The notes under the pieces are model-generated. The model ran no database searches. It saw nothing but the letters and a program-made list of their open reading frames with translations, and was not told where the DNA came from. Shown one piece after another: positions 7,890-13,644 of a DNA stretch of 35,780 bases. The stretch's first letter is position 1; each line of letters opens with the position of its first letter. A program made the translations under genes and the position numbers. The stretch is from an uncultured Collinsella sp. (GTDB lineage: Bacteria; Actinomycetota; Coriobacteriia; Coriobacteriales; Coriobacteriaceae). Location of the stretch: assembly GCA_902494195.1 (NCBI GenBank), contig CABUSH010000022.1, positions 1 through 35,780 of the forward strand, in the 5' to 3' direction.

Positions 7890-7946
7890 ATCTCGATCTG
7901 TAACAGATAGGGGAGAAAATGTTCTCTAAATGTTACAGATTGAGAC
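7890..7946 (+). repeat. 57-bp stem-loop repeat, copy 2
   Basis: Same arms as copy 1 (TCTCGATCTGTAACA and TGTTACAGATTGAGA). The inner hairpin has a different sequence (GAGAA / TTCTC) but keeps the fold, which suggests that structure is conserved. Confidence 0.75.
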
Positions 7947-7977
7947 AAAGACGGGAACGAACCCAGCCGTTCACCTT

Positions 7978-8120
7978 GGGCGTGGATTATCGGGCGTACG
8001 AGCGTGGAAAATCTCCCGCTTAGTGAATGAGCGTGGATAATCTGCCACTTTGGCCTTGGGGGTACGCCAAAAGTGGGAGATTATCCACGCTCGATTTCAA
8101 ACGGGAGATAATCCACGCTC
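7978..8120. repeat. Cluster of five GAGCGTGGATAATCTCCC-type repeats, forward then inverted
   Basis: Forward units at 7978-7994 (degenerate), 8000-8021 and 8029-8054; inverted units at 8066-8092 and 8102-8120. The central pair gives a hairpin with 26-27 base arms, and the outer pair can nest around it. Each unit contains TTATCCACG or a one-base variant on one strand, close to a DnaA box. Confidence 0.7.
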
Positions 8121-8335
8121 AAATCTGCCGCGGAAGCCCGATCTCGACCTATATATAGGTGCAAATAAGCCGTTATCGAAGTTCGATTCTAAAGGTGTAC
8201 TCCACTACACCAAAGTGTTACCTCGGGAAACGTCACCTCAGTATCCAAAACTATCGACCTTCATATCCAAACTCAACAAAACCGCAGGTCACGGCTATAT
8301 AGATACGCCCGGCACCGTGTATCTAGAGGTTTTCG
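8121..8335. other. Lower-GC intergenic stretch with no identifiable gene
   Basis: The frame 8050-8421 is open, but it starts inside the repeat cluster, has no ribosome binding site, matches no family I recognise, and its end contains the promoter of the tRNA operon. I see no coding or RNA gene here. Confidence 0.5.
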
Positions 8336-8365
8336 TTGACAGCCCCCAAGGTTGCATCGTATTAT
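8336..8365 (+). promoter_or_regulatory. Sigma-70-type promoter of the tRNA-Tyr/Thr/Met-tuf operon
   Basis: Consensus -35 TTGACA (8336-8341), 18-bp spacer, -10 TATTAT (8360-8365). The tRNA-Tyr gene begins about 56 bases after the expected start point. Confidence 0.85.
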
Positions 8366-8427
8366 CTTTTTCGTTCGCGGGGGCGGCGGTCCAAAAGACC
8401 AAAGAACCTGCGGATACTTGAACGATT

Positions 8428-8509
8428 GGGAGTTTGCCCGAGTGGTTAATGGGGACGGGCTGTAAACCCGTTGGCTCTGCCTACATAGGTTCGAATCCTA
8501 TAGCTCCCA
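8428..8509 (+). tRNA. tRNA-Tyr (anticodon GTA)
   Basis: Class II tRNA with a long variable arm. Acceptor GGGAGTT pairs with AGCTCCC, the anticodon loop is CTGTAAA, and the discriminator is A8509. CCA is not encoded (ACCC follows), unlike the other tRNAs of this window. Confidence 0.96.
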
Positions 8510-8519
8510 CCCGTCAAGT

Positions 8520-8595
8520 GCCTGTATAGCTCAGTCGGTAGAGCACTTCGTTGGTAACGAAGAGGTCACCAGTTCAAGTCTGGTTGCAGGCTCCA
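8520..8595 (+). tRNA. tRNA-Thr (anticodon GGT)
   Basis: Acceptor GCCTGTA pairs with TGCAGGC (one G-T), the anticodon loop is TTGGTAA, the T arm contains AGTTCAAGTCT, and CCA is encoded. It is 10 bases after tRNA-Tyr. Confidence 0.97.
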
Positions 8596-8598
8596 TCC

Positions 8599-8675
8599 GG
8601 CGGTGTAGCTCAGTTGGTTAGAGCACACGGTTCATACCCGTGGCGTCACTGGTTCGAATCCAGTCACCGCTACCA
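8599..8675 (+). tRNA. tRNA-Met (anticodon CAT), probably elongator
   Basis: Acceptor GGCGGTG pairs with CACCGCT (G-T at the first pair), the anticodon loop is TTCATAC, and CCA is encoded. The anticodon stem CACGG/CCGTG lacks the three consecutive G-C pairs of initiator tRNA. A tRNA-Ile2 with modified CAT anticodon cannot be fully excluded. Confidence 0.93.
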
Positions 8676-8686
8676 TAGGTAACACG

Positions 8687-8717
8687 GTGGCTTCTCAATA
8701 GTATGTTGAGAGGCCAC
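8687..8717 (+). other. Hairpin between tRNA-Met and tuf
   Basis: GTGGCTTCTCAA (8687-8698) pairs with TTGAGAGGCCAC (8706-8717) over 12 bp with one G-T. There is no T-run, so it is more likely a processing or stabilising structure in the tuf leader than a terminator. Confidence 0.55.
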
Positions 8718-8771
8718 TATGGTATAAAGGCAAAGTCCCGTCCGGGGACGACCTGTTTAGAGGAGGGCTTT

Positions 8772-9962
8772 ATGGCCAAAGAGAAGTTTGAGCGCACTAA
8801 GCCGCATGTTAACATCGGCACCATTGGTCACGTCGACCACGGCAAGACCACGCTGACCGCTGCCATCACCAAGGTTCTCTCCGAGACCGAGGGCTGCAAG
8901 GCTGACTTCACTGCGTTCGAGAACATCGACAAGGCTCCCGAGGAGCGCGAGCGCGGCATTACGATCTCCGTCTCCCACGTCGAGTACGAGACTGCTGCCC
9001 GTCACTACGCTCACGTTGACTGCCCGGGCCACGCTGACTACGTCAAGAACATGATCTCCGGCGCTGCTCAGATGGACGGCGCTATCCTGGTCATCGCCGC
9101 TACCGACGGCCCCATGGCTCAGACCCGCGAGCACATCCTGCTCGCCCGTCAGGTCGGCGTTCCCTACATCGTCGTCTTCCTGAACAAGTGCGACATGGTC
9201 GACGATGACGAGCTCATCGACCTCGTCGAGATGGAGACCCGTGAGCTCCTCTCCGAGTACGATTTCCCCGGCGACGACATCCCCGTCATCCGTGGTTCCG
9301 CTCTGGGCGCTCTCGAGGGCGACGCCAAGTGGATGGACGCTATCCGCGAGCTCATGAACGCCGTCGACGAGTACATCCCGACGCCTGCTCGTAACAACGA
9401 CCTCCCGTTCCTGATGGCCGTTGAGGACGTTATGACCATCTCCGGCCGTGGTACCGTTGCTACCGGCCGTGTCGAGCGCGGTGAGCTCAAGCTCAACGAG
9501 CCCGTCGAGATCGTCGGCATCAAGGATACCCAGAACACCGTCGTTACCGGTATCGAGATGTTCCGTAAGTCCATGGACTTCTGCGAGGCTGGCGACAACG
9601 TCGGTCTGCTGCTCCGCGGCATCAAGCGCGAGGACATCGAGCGTGGCCAGGTTCTCTGCAAGCCCGGTTCGGTTACCCCGCACACCAAGTTCACCGGTGA
9701 GATTTACGTTCTGACCAAGGAGGAGGGCGGCCGTCACACCCCGTTCTTCGATGGTTATCGTCCTCAGTTCTACTTCCGTACCACCGACGTTACCGGTACG
9801 GTCAAGCTCCCCGAGGGCACCGAGATGGCTATGCCTGGTGACCACATCACCATCGAGGGCGACCTCATCCACCCGATCGCCATGGAGGAGGGCCTGCGCT
9901 TCGCTATCCGCGAGGGTGGCCACACCGTCGGTTCGGGCATCGTCTCCACGATCATTGAGTAA
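8772..9962 (+). CDS. tuf: Translation elongation factor Tu
   Basis: A 396-residue GTPase that delivers aminoacyl-tRNA to the ribosome. The GTP-binding motifs are complete: GHVDHGKT (G1), RGITI (G2), DCPGHADY (G3), NKCDM (G4) and GSALG (G5). Domains II and III follow at about residues 210-396 with the typical end GSGIVSTIIE. The start chosen is the ATG at 8772, with AGGAGGG 5 bases upstream giving MAKEKFERTKPH; the in-frame ATG at 8703 lies in the leader hairpin. Three tRNA genes precede it with no terminator between, recalling the E. coli thrU-tyrU-glyT-thrT-tufB operon. Codon use is strongly biased, as expected for a highly expressed gene. Confidence 0.98.
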   Translation: MAKEKFERTKPHVNIGTIGHVDHGKTTLTAAITKVLSETEGCKADFTAFENIDKAPEERERGITISVSHVEYETAARHYAHVDCPGHADYVKNMISGAAQMDGAILVIAATDGPMAQTREHILLARQVGVPYIVVFLNKCDMVDDDELIDLVEMETRELLSEYDFPGDDIPVIRGSALGALEGDAKWMDAIRELMNAVDEYIPTPARNNDLPFLMAVEDVMTISGRGTVATGRVERGELKLNEPVEIVGIKDTQNTVVTGIEMFRKSMDFCEAGDNVGLLLRGIKREDIERGQVLCKPGSVTPHTKFTGEIYVLTKEEGGRHTPFFDGYRPQFYFRTTDVTGTVKLPEGTEMAMPGDHITIEGDLIHPIAMEEGLRFAIREGGHTVGSGIVSTIIE

Positions 9963-9988
9963 ATTAGCTCTTTGATATAGCTGACTTA

Positions 9989-10026
9989 GAGAACCCGGCA
10001 CTTATATGGGTGCCGGGTTCTTTTCT
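9989..10026 (+). terminator. Terminator of tuf
   Basis: AGAACCCGGCAC pairs with GTGCCGGGTTCT (loop TTATATGG), followed by TTTTCTG. Confidence 0.88.
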
Positions 10027-10166
10027 GCAATGGATATTGAGCCGTTGCTGGTGTCGAGAGGATCGATAATGGTCCTGGATGCACCGTCGATTAGCTCTCG
10101 ATGGCTTCATTGATGTGTTCCAAATATGAATGGATCCACCGAGAACCAATTGACTCGAGGTTTTCA

Positions 10167-10196
10167 TTGACAGCACTTACGTGGAGCTGATAAAGT
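10167..10196 (+). promoter_or_regulatory. Promoter of the rpmG-tRNA-Trp-secE-nusG unit
   Basis: Consensus -35 TTGACA (10167-10172), 18-bp spacer, -10 TAAAGT (10191-10196), 45 bases before the rpmG start. The preceding stretch from 10027 shows no gene. Confidence 0.8.
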
Positions 10197-10241
10197 AACA
10201 ACTCGTGCCCGTACGGGGCGGAAATGAAAGGTTCAGGATAC

Positions 10242-10391
10242 ATGCGTACTCTAGTTACTCTTGCGTGCACTGAGTGCAAGCGCCGCAACTATACGACCAC
10301 CAAGAACAAGTCGACCATGCCTGATCGTATGGAGATCAAGAAGTATTGCCCCTGGTGCCGTCACCACACGCTGCACAAAGAGACTCGCTAG
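10242..10391 (+). CDS. rpmG: 50S ribosomal protein L33
   Basis: A 49-residue protein starting MRTLVTLACTECKRRNY. It has the four-cysteine zinc-ribbon (C+) form: CTEC at residues 9-12 and CPWC at 36-39. NYTTTKNK and the KKYCPWCRHHTLHKE ending are typical of L33. It belongs to the large ribosomal subunit. Possible ribosome binding sites are GAAAGG (11 bases before the ATG) and AGGA (closer), neither ideal. The gene lies between tuf and tRNA-Trp, followed by secE and nusG, a placement shared with Bacillus (rpmGB-secE-nusG). Confidence 0.96.
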   Translation: MRTLVTLACTECKRRNYTTTKNKSTMPDRMEIKKYCPWCRHHTLHKETR

Positions 10392-10404
10392 TCTCTAGTC
10401 ACAT

Positions 10405-10480
10405 ACGCCAGTAGTTCAATTGGTAGAGCATCGGTCTCCAAAACCGAGTGTTGAGGGTTCGAGTCCTTCCTGGCGTGCCA
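10405..10480 (+). tRNA. tRNA-Trp (anticodon CCA)
   Basis: Acceptor ACGCCAG pairs with CTGGCGT, the anticodon loop is CTCCAAA, discriminator G, CCA encoded. It starts 13 bases after rpmG. A trnW gene just before secE is a recurrent arrangement in bacteria. Confidence 0.97.
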
Positions 10481-10489
10481 GTCATTATT

Positions 10490-10521
10490 CCGTAAGCTCC
10501 CACTTGGGGGCTTACGGTTTA
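10490..10521 (+). terminator. Hairpin between tRNA-Trp and secE, possible attenuator
   Basis: CCGTAAGCTCCC (10490-10501) pairs with GGGGGCTTACGG (10506-10517), followed by only TTTA. It may set the 3' end of the tRNA precursor and partly terminate before secE. Confidence 0.6.
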
Positions 10522-10556
10522 CTCATGTATAAGCGCATTGCGCGGAGGTAACCCAA

Positions 10557-10895
10557 ATGGCCAACAAGAAGAACAAGAAGAAGGCTCAGCAGCCGGCACC
10601 TGCCAACAGCGCTGCCGCCAACTCCAAGGTTGAGGCCAAGAAGGCCGTTGCCAAGAAGAACGAGAAGGCTGCGAAGTCCAAGAAGAACGAGAAGCCTGGT
10701 TTCTTCGCCCGCACCAAGAAGTATTTCGCTTCGGTCAAGTCCGAGATGAAGCGTGTCACGTGGCCCGATAAGAAGGAGCTCGTGAACTACTCGGTCGTCG
10801 TTTGCGCTTCTCTGGTCGTCGTCGGCGTCGTCATCGCTCTGCTCGATGCTGGCTTTGGCGAGGCTCTTGCTCTGTTCTCTGGATTGAGGGGCTAA
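10557..10895 (+). CDS. secE: Preprotein translocase subunit SecE
   Basis: A 112-residue protein with one C-terminal membrane segment (about residues 80-105, YSVVVCASLVVVGVVIALL). The conserved amphipathic motif SEMKRVTWPDKKELV directly before the membrane helix identifies SecE, which clamps SecY in the Sec translocon. The first 50 residues are a Lys/Ala/Asn-rich low-complexity extension, much longer than in minimal SecE proteins, as often seen in actinobacteria. CGGAGG lies 7 bases before the ATG. nusG starts 3 bases after its stop, so the two are co-transcribed. Confidence 0.95.
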   Translation: MANKKNKKKAQQPAPANSAAANSKVEAKKAVAKKNEKAAKSKKNEKPGFFARTKKYFASVKSEMKRVTWPDKKELVNYSVVVCASLVVVGVVIALLDAGFGEALALFSGLRG

Positions 10896-10898
10896 ACC

Positions 10899-11435
10899 AT
10901 GTCTAAGCGTTGGTACGTCGTTCACACTTACTCCGGATACGAGAACCGCGTAAAGTCCGATCTCGAGCATCGTATCGAGACCATGGGCATGCAGGACCGT
11001 ATCTTTGATATCGAGATTCCTATGGAGCGCGTCACCGAGATCAAAGAGGGTGGCAAGCGCGAGACCAAGGATTCCAAGATCTTCCCGGGTTATGTTCTGG
11101 TCCGCATGGAGATGGATGACGATGCTTGGACGTGTGTTCGCAACACGCCCGGCGTCACCGGTTTCCTAGGCGGCAACGGCAAGCCCGCTCCGCTTTCCCG
11201 TGACGAGTACAACAAGATGACTCGTCGTCCCGGTAAGGGCGATTCGCCCAAGCGCACCTCGGTTGATATTCAGGTCGGCACGTCCGTCCGCGTCACCGAT
11301 GGCCCGCTTACCGACTTTGATGGCAAGGTCTCCGAGGTTAACACCGAGGCTGGCAAGCTCAAGGTCACGCTGATGATCTTTGGCCGCGAGACGCCGGTCG
11401 AGCTCGACTTTAACCAGGTCGCTGTCATCGCTTAA
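10899..11435 (+). CDS. nusG: Transcription termination/antitermination protein NusG
   Basis: A 178-residue transcription elongation factor that binds RNA polymerase and couples it to the ribosome or Rho. The N-terminal NGN domain begins WYVVHTYSGYENRV and includes PGYVLVRMEMDDDAW and the family segment RNTPGVTGFLG. A C-terminal KOW domain follows (VRVTDGPLTDFDGKV, about residues 128-178). It begins 3 bases after secE. The rplK gene follows after about 120 bases, so rplKA could be read through or have its own promoter; I found no convincing consensus promoter in that gap. Confidence 0.97.
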   Translation: MSKRWYVVHTYSGYENRVKSDLEHRIETMGMQDRIFDIEIPMERVTEIKEGGKRETKDSKIFPGYVLVRMEMDDDAWTCVRNTPGVTGFLGGNGKPAPLSRDEYNKMTRRPGKGDSPKRTSVDIQVGTSVRVTDGPLTDFDGKVSEVNTEAGKLKVTLMIFGRETPVELDFNQVAVIA

Positions 11436-11555
11436 GTTTTCGTCCGTTCGCGCGAGCGTGCTTCTTCTGTGACTGCTCATCTCAGGAGTGCTTCTAACAC
11501 GTGCGTGCTTACGATATAGCAAGTACTTCACACTCGTGATTCGAAAGGAATGACC

Positions 11556-11984
11556 ATGGCTGAGAAGAAGGTTGCCAACGTCATTAAGCTCCAGATTCCT
11601 GCTGGTGCAGCTAACCCCGCTCCTCCCGTCGGCCCCGCCCTGGGCGCTGCTGGCGTGAACATCATGCAGTTCTGCCAGGCCTTTAACGCCGAGACGCAGG
11701 ACAAGAAGGGCGACATCATCCCCGTTGAGATCTCTGTCTACGAGGATAAGTCCTTCTCCTTCATCACCAAGACCCCGCCGGCGGCTCACCTCATCAAGAA
11801 GGAGCTGAACCTCAAGTCTGGTTCCGCTAAGCCCCAGGCCGACAAGGTTGGTCAGCTCTCCCAGGAGCAGCTCACCAAGATCGCCGAGATCAAGATGCCG
11901 GACCTCAATGCCAACGACATTGACGCCGCCAAGAAGATCATCGCCGGTACCGCCCGTTCCATGGGCGTCACCATCGCTGAGTAG
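11556..11984 (+). CDS. rplK: 50S ribosomal protein L11
   Basis: A 142-residue ribosomal protein of the GTPase-associated centre, binding 23S rRNA together with L10 and L12. The N-terminal domain has IKLQIPAGAANPAPPVGPALG with the conserved proline pairs that thiopeptides contact. The C-terminal RNA-binding domain ends with AGTARSMGVTIAE. Two in-frame ATGs exist (11550 and 11556). AAAGGA touches the first but is 6 bases from the second, and the second gives the usual MAEKKV start, so 11556 is preferred. rplA follows after about 117 bases. Confidence 0.97.
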   Translation: MAEKKVANVIKLQIPAGAANPAPPVGPALGAAGVNIMQFCQAFNAETQDKKGDIIPVEISVYEDKSFSFITKTPPAAHLIKKELNLKSGSAKPQADKVGQLSQEQLTKIAEIKMPDLNANDIDAAKKIIAGTARSMGVTIAE

Positions 11985-12002
11985 CGATTTCTTATGGTAA
12001 CG

Positions 12003-12029
12003 ACGGGTGCTCCGACCGGGGCGCCCGTT
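12003..12029 (+). other. Hairpin in the rplK-rplA spacer
   Basis: ACGGGTGCTCC pairs with GGGGCGCCCGT over 11 bp using two G-U pairs; a smaller GTGTGC/GCACAC hairpin follows. There is no T-run, so it looks like a regulatory or processing structure rather than a terminator. Confidence 0.45.
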
Positions 12030-12101
12030 AAATGTGTGCAATAGGGCACACGATACGATGTGGGAGGGCTCACGCCCGTTTAACCACAGGAGGTAATGCA
12101 C

Positions 12102-12809
12102 ATGGCTAAGCATGGTAAGAGCTATAACGCCGCTGCCGAGAAGATCGACCGCGCCACGCTCTACACCCCCCTTCAGGCTGCCAAGCTCATCAAGGAGCTC
12201 GACACCGCCAAGTTCGACGAGACCGTCGAGGCCCACTTCCGTCTGGGCATCGATACTCGTAAGGCTGACCAGAACATCCGTGGTTCCATCTCCCTGCCCC
12301 ACGGCACCGGCAAGACCGTTCGTGTTGCCGTCTTCGCCGAGGGCGAGAAGGCCCGCGAGGCCGAGGCTGCCGGCGCCGACATCATCGGTTCCGACGAGCT
12401 CGTCGCCCAGATCCAGAAGGGCGAGATCAACTTCGACGCCGCTATCGCTACGCCGAACATGATGGCCAAGGTTGGCCGCATCGGTAAGATCCTTGGTCCC
12501 CGTGGCCTTATGCCGAACCCCAAGCTCGGCACCGTGACCATGGACGTCGCCAAGATGGTCTCCGAGCTCAAGGCTGGCCGCGTTGAGTACCGCGCCGACC
12601 GCTACGGCATCTGCCACGTGCCCCTGGGCAAGAAGTCCTTCTCTGAGCAGCAGCTCGTCGAGAACTACGCTGCCCTGTACACCGAGATCCTGCGCGTCAA
12701 GCCCTCTTCTGCTAAGGGCAAGTACGTCAAGTCCATCTCCGTGTCTTCCACCATGGGCCCTGGCGTCAAGGTCGATCCCGCTGTCCAGCGTGACTTCCTG
12801 GCTGAGTAA
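12102..12809 (+). CDS. rplA: 50S ribosomal protein L1
   Basis: A 235-residue protein of the L1 stalk, which guides deacylated tRNA out of the E site and in many bacteria represses its own operon. The signatures TPNMMAKVGRIGKILGPRG and LMPNPKLGTVT are intact. Two ATGs are available (12096 and 12102). AGGAGG is only 2 bases from the first and 8 from the second, so MAKHGKSY at 12102 is preferred. A strong terminator ends the unit 38 bases later. rplJ does not follow as in most bacteria; it is about 22 kb away. Confidence 0.97.
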   Translation: MAKHGKSYNAAAEKIDRATLYTPLQAAKLIKELDTAKFDETVEAHFRLGIDTRKADQNIRGSISLPHGTGKTVRVAVFAEGEKAREAEAAGADIIGSDELVAQIQKGEINFDAAIATPNMMAKVGRIGKILGPRGLMPNPKLGTVTMDVAKMVSELKAGRVEYRADRYGICHVPLGKKSFSEQQLVENYAALYTEILRVKPSSAKGKYVKSISVSSTMGPGVKVDPAVQRDFLAE

Positions 12810-12846
12810 CTGCTAGTTACTGCCTGAGCAAAGCAAGCATTGCTAA

Positions 12847-12883
12847 AGAAACCCGGTTCTGCCTTTGCAGGACCGGGTTTCTT
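12847..12883 (+). terminator. Terminator of the rplKA unit
   Basis: AGAAACCCGGTTCTGC pairs with GCAGGACCGGGTTTCT (loop CTTT) with one mismatch; a short T-rich end TTTCTTGC follows. Confidence 0.85.
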
Positions 12884-12893
12884 GCTATCGCGT

Positions 12894-12933
12894 CAAAAGC
12901 ACCACAAAGGGGACGGTGTCTCCTTTGTGGTGG
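12894..12933 (-). terminator. Conserved-loop terminator R1, downstream of the phosphoesterase gene
   Basis: CACCACAAAGG (from 12900) pairs with CCTTTGTGGTG; read on the minus strand it is followed by CTTTTG. It directly abuts the phosphoesterase stop codon. It belongs to a four-member family sharing an AAAGGGGACAG-like loop side. Confidence 0.75.
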
Positions 12934-13644
12934 TTACCAGGGTGTTCTAGCTGTTGAGGACTCGATGGCATCGTGGCGTTTGAGCTCGCGGCGCATGGTT
13001 TGCGAATTGAGCCAGGCTGCCTGCCAGCCACGGATGGGGTAGCGCGTCTGGTCGAGCTCAAACTGCGTATAGCCGCAGGCGTTGATGATCGTCGTTCCAC
13101 ACACATGCTGCCGCTCGCGCTGAAAATCGTAACCGTAGCTTTGGTGTACATGCCCATGCACCATGTAGTCGGCCCCCCAGGACTCAAGCGCCGTGTTAAA
13201 GCACTCAAACCCTCGATGCGGTAGATCGTCCAGATCACCCATACCGGCGGCGGGCGCATGGGTAAGCAGAATGTCGCACCCGCCGACCATTCTAACCTTA
13301 CGCGACAGCTTACGCATGCGCTTGGACATCTCGCGTTCGGTGTACATGTTAGCGCCGTCGCGATAACGCATGGACCCGCCAAGGCCCGCAATGCGAATCC
13401 CTCGGTACGTGTACACGCTGTCTTCTACGCAGATGCATCCGCCCGGTGCATGACGTGCGTAGCGGTCATCGTGATTGCCACGCACGTAGATGAGCGGTTT
13501 GTTGATGACCGTAACCAAAAACTCAAGATAGTCCGGGTCCAGATCGCCGGCGGACAAAATCAGGTCGACTCCCTCAAAGCGTTCCTTGCGAAAGCACTCC
13601 CAAAGGCATCGTTCTTCGGTATCGGCTATGGCAAGGATTTTCAT
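12934..13644 (-). CDS. Calcineurin-like metallophosphoesterase
   Basis: A 236-residue protein with the metallophosphoesterase motif series: AIADTEE (Asp8), SAGDLD (33-36), RGNHDD (GNHD 56-59), LLTHAP (His129) and VHGHVHQ (HGHVH 163-167). The first motif reads Asp-Thr-Glu where the family usually has Asp-x-His, so one metal ligand is altered. Such enzymes hydrolyse phosphomonoesters or phosphodiesters with two metals; the substrate is unknown. There is no signal peptide. Its ATG overlaps the stop of the upstream ParB/BMP fusion gene by four bases (ATGA), a strong sign of translational coupling. A cyclic-nucleotide or nucleotide substrate would fit the partner's nucleoside-binding domain, but that is inference. 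Confidence 0.82.
   Translation of the reverse strand: MKILAIADTEERCLWECFRKERFEGVDLILSAGDLDPDYLEFLVTVINKPLIYVRGNHDDRYARHAPGGCICVEDSVYTYRGIRIAGLGGSMRYRDGANMYTEREMSKRMRKLSRKVRMVGGCDILLTHAPAAGMGDLDDLPHRGFECFNTALESWGADYMVHGHVHQSYGYDFQRERQHVCGTTIINACGYTQFELDQTRYPIRGWQAAWLNSQTMRRELKRHDAIESSTARTPW

Noticed and set aside
7978..8120. Chromosomal origin suggested by DnaA-box-like repeats
   Set aside because: No dnaA, dnaN, rpmH or rnpA nearby, no AT-rich unwinding region, and all boxes end in G instead of A.
7810..8120. CRISPR array
   Set aside because: The repeats are few, palindromic, of mixed orientation and without regular unique spacers; no cas genes are present.
8050..8421. 123-codon open frame between the repeat cluster and tRNA-Tyr
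   Set aside because: It starts inside palindromic repeats, has no ribosome binding site or recognisable family, and its end contains the consensus promoter of the tRNA operon.
8757..10001. Long minus-strand open frame opposite tuf
   Set aside because: Antisense shadow of the strongly codon-biased tuf gene; it also runs through the tuf terminator.
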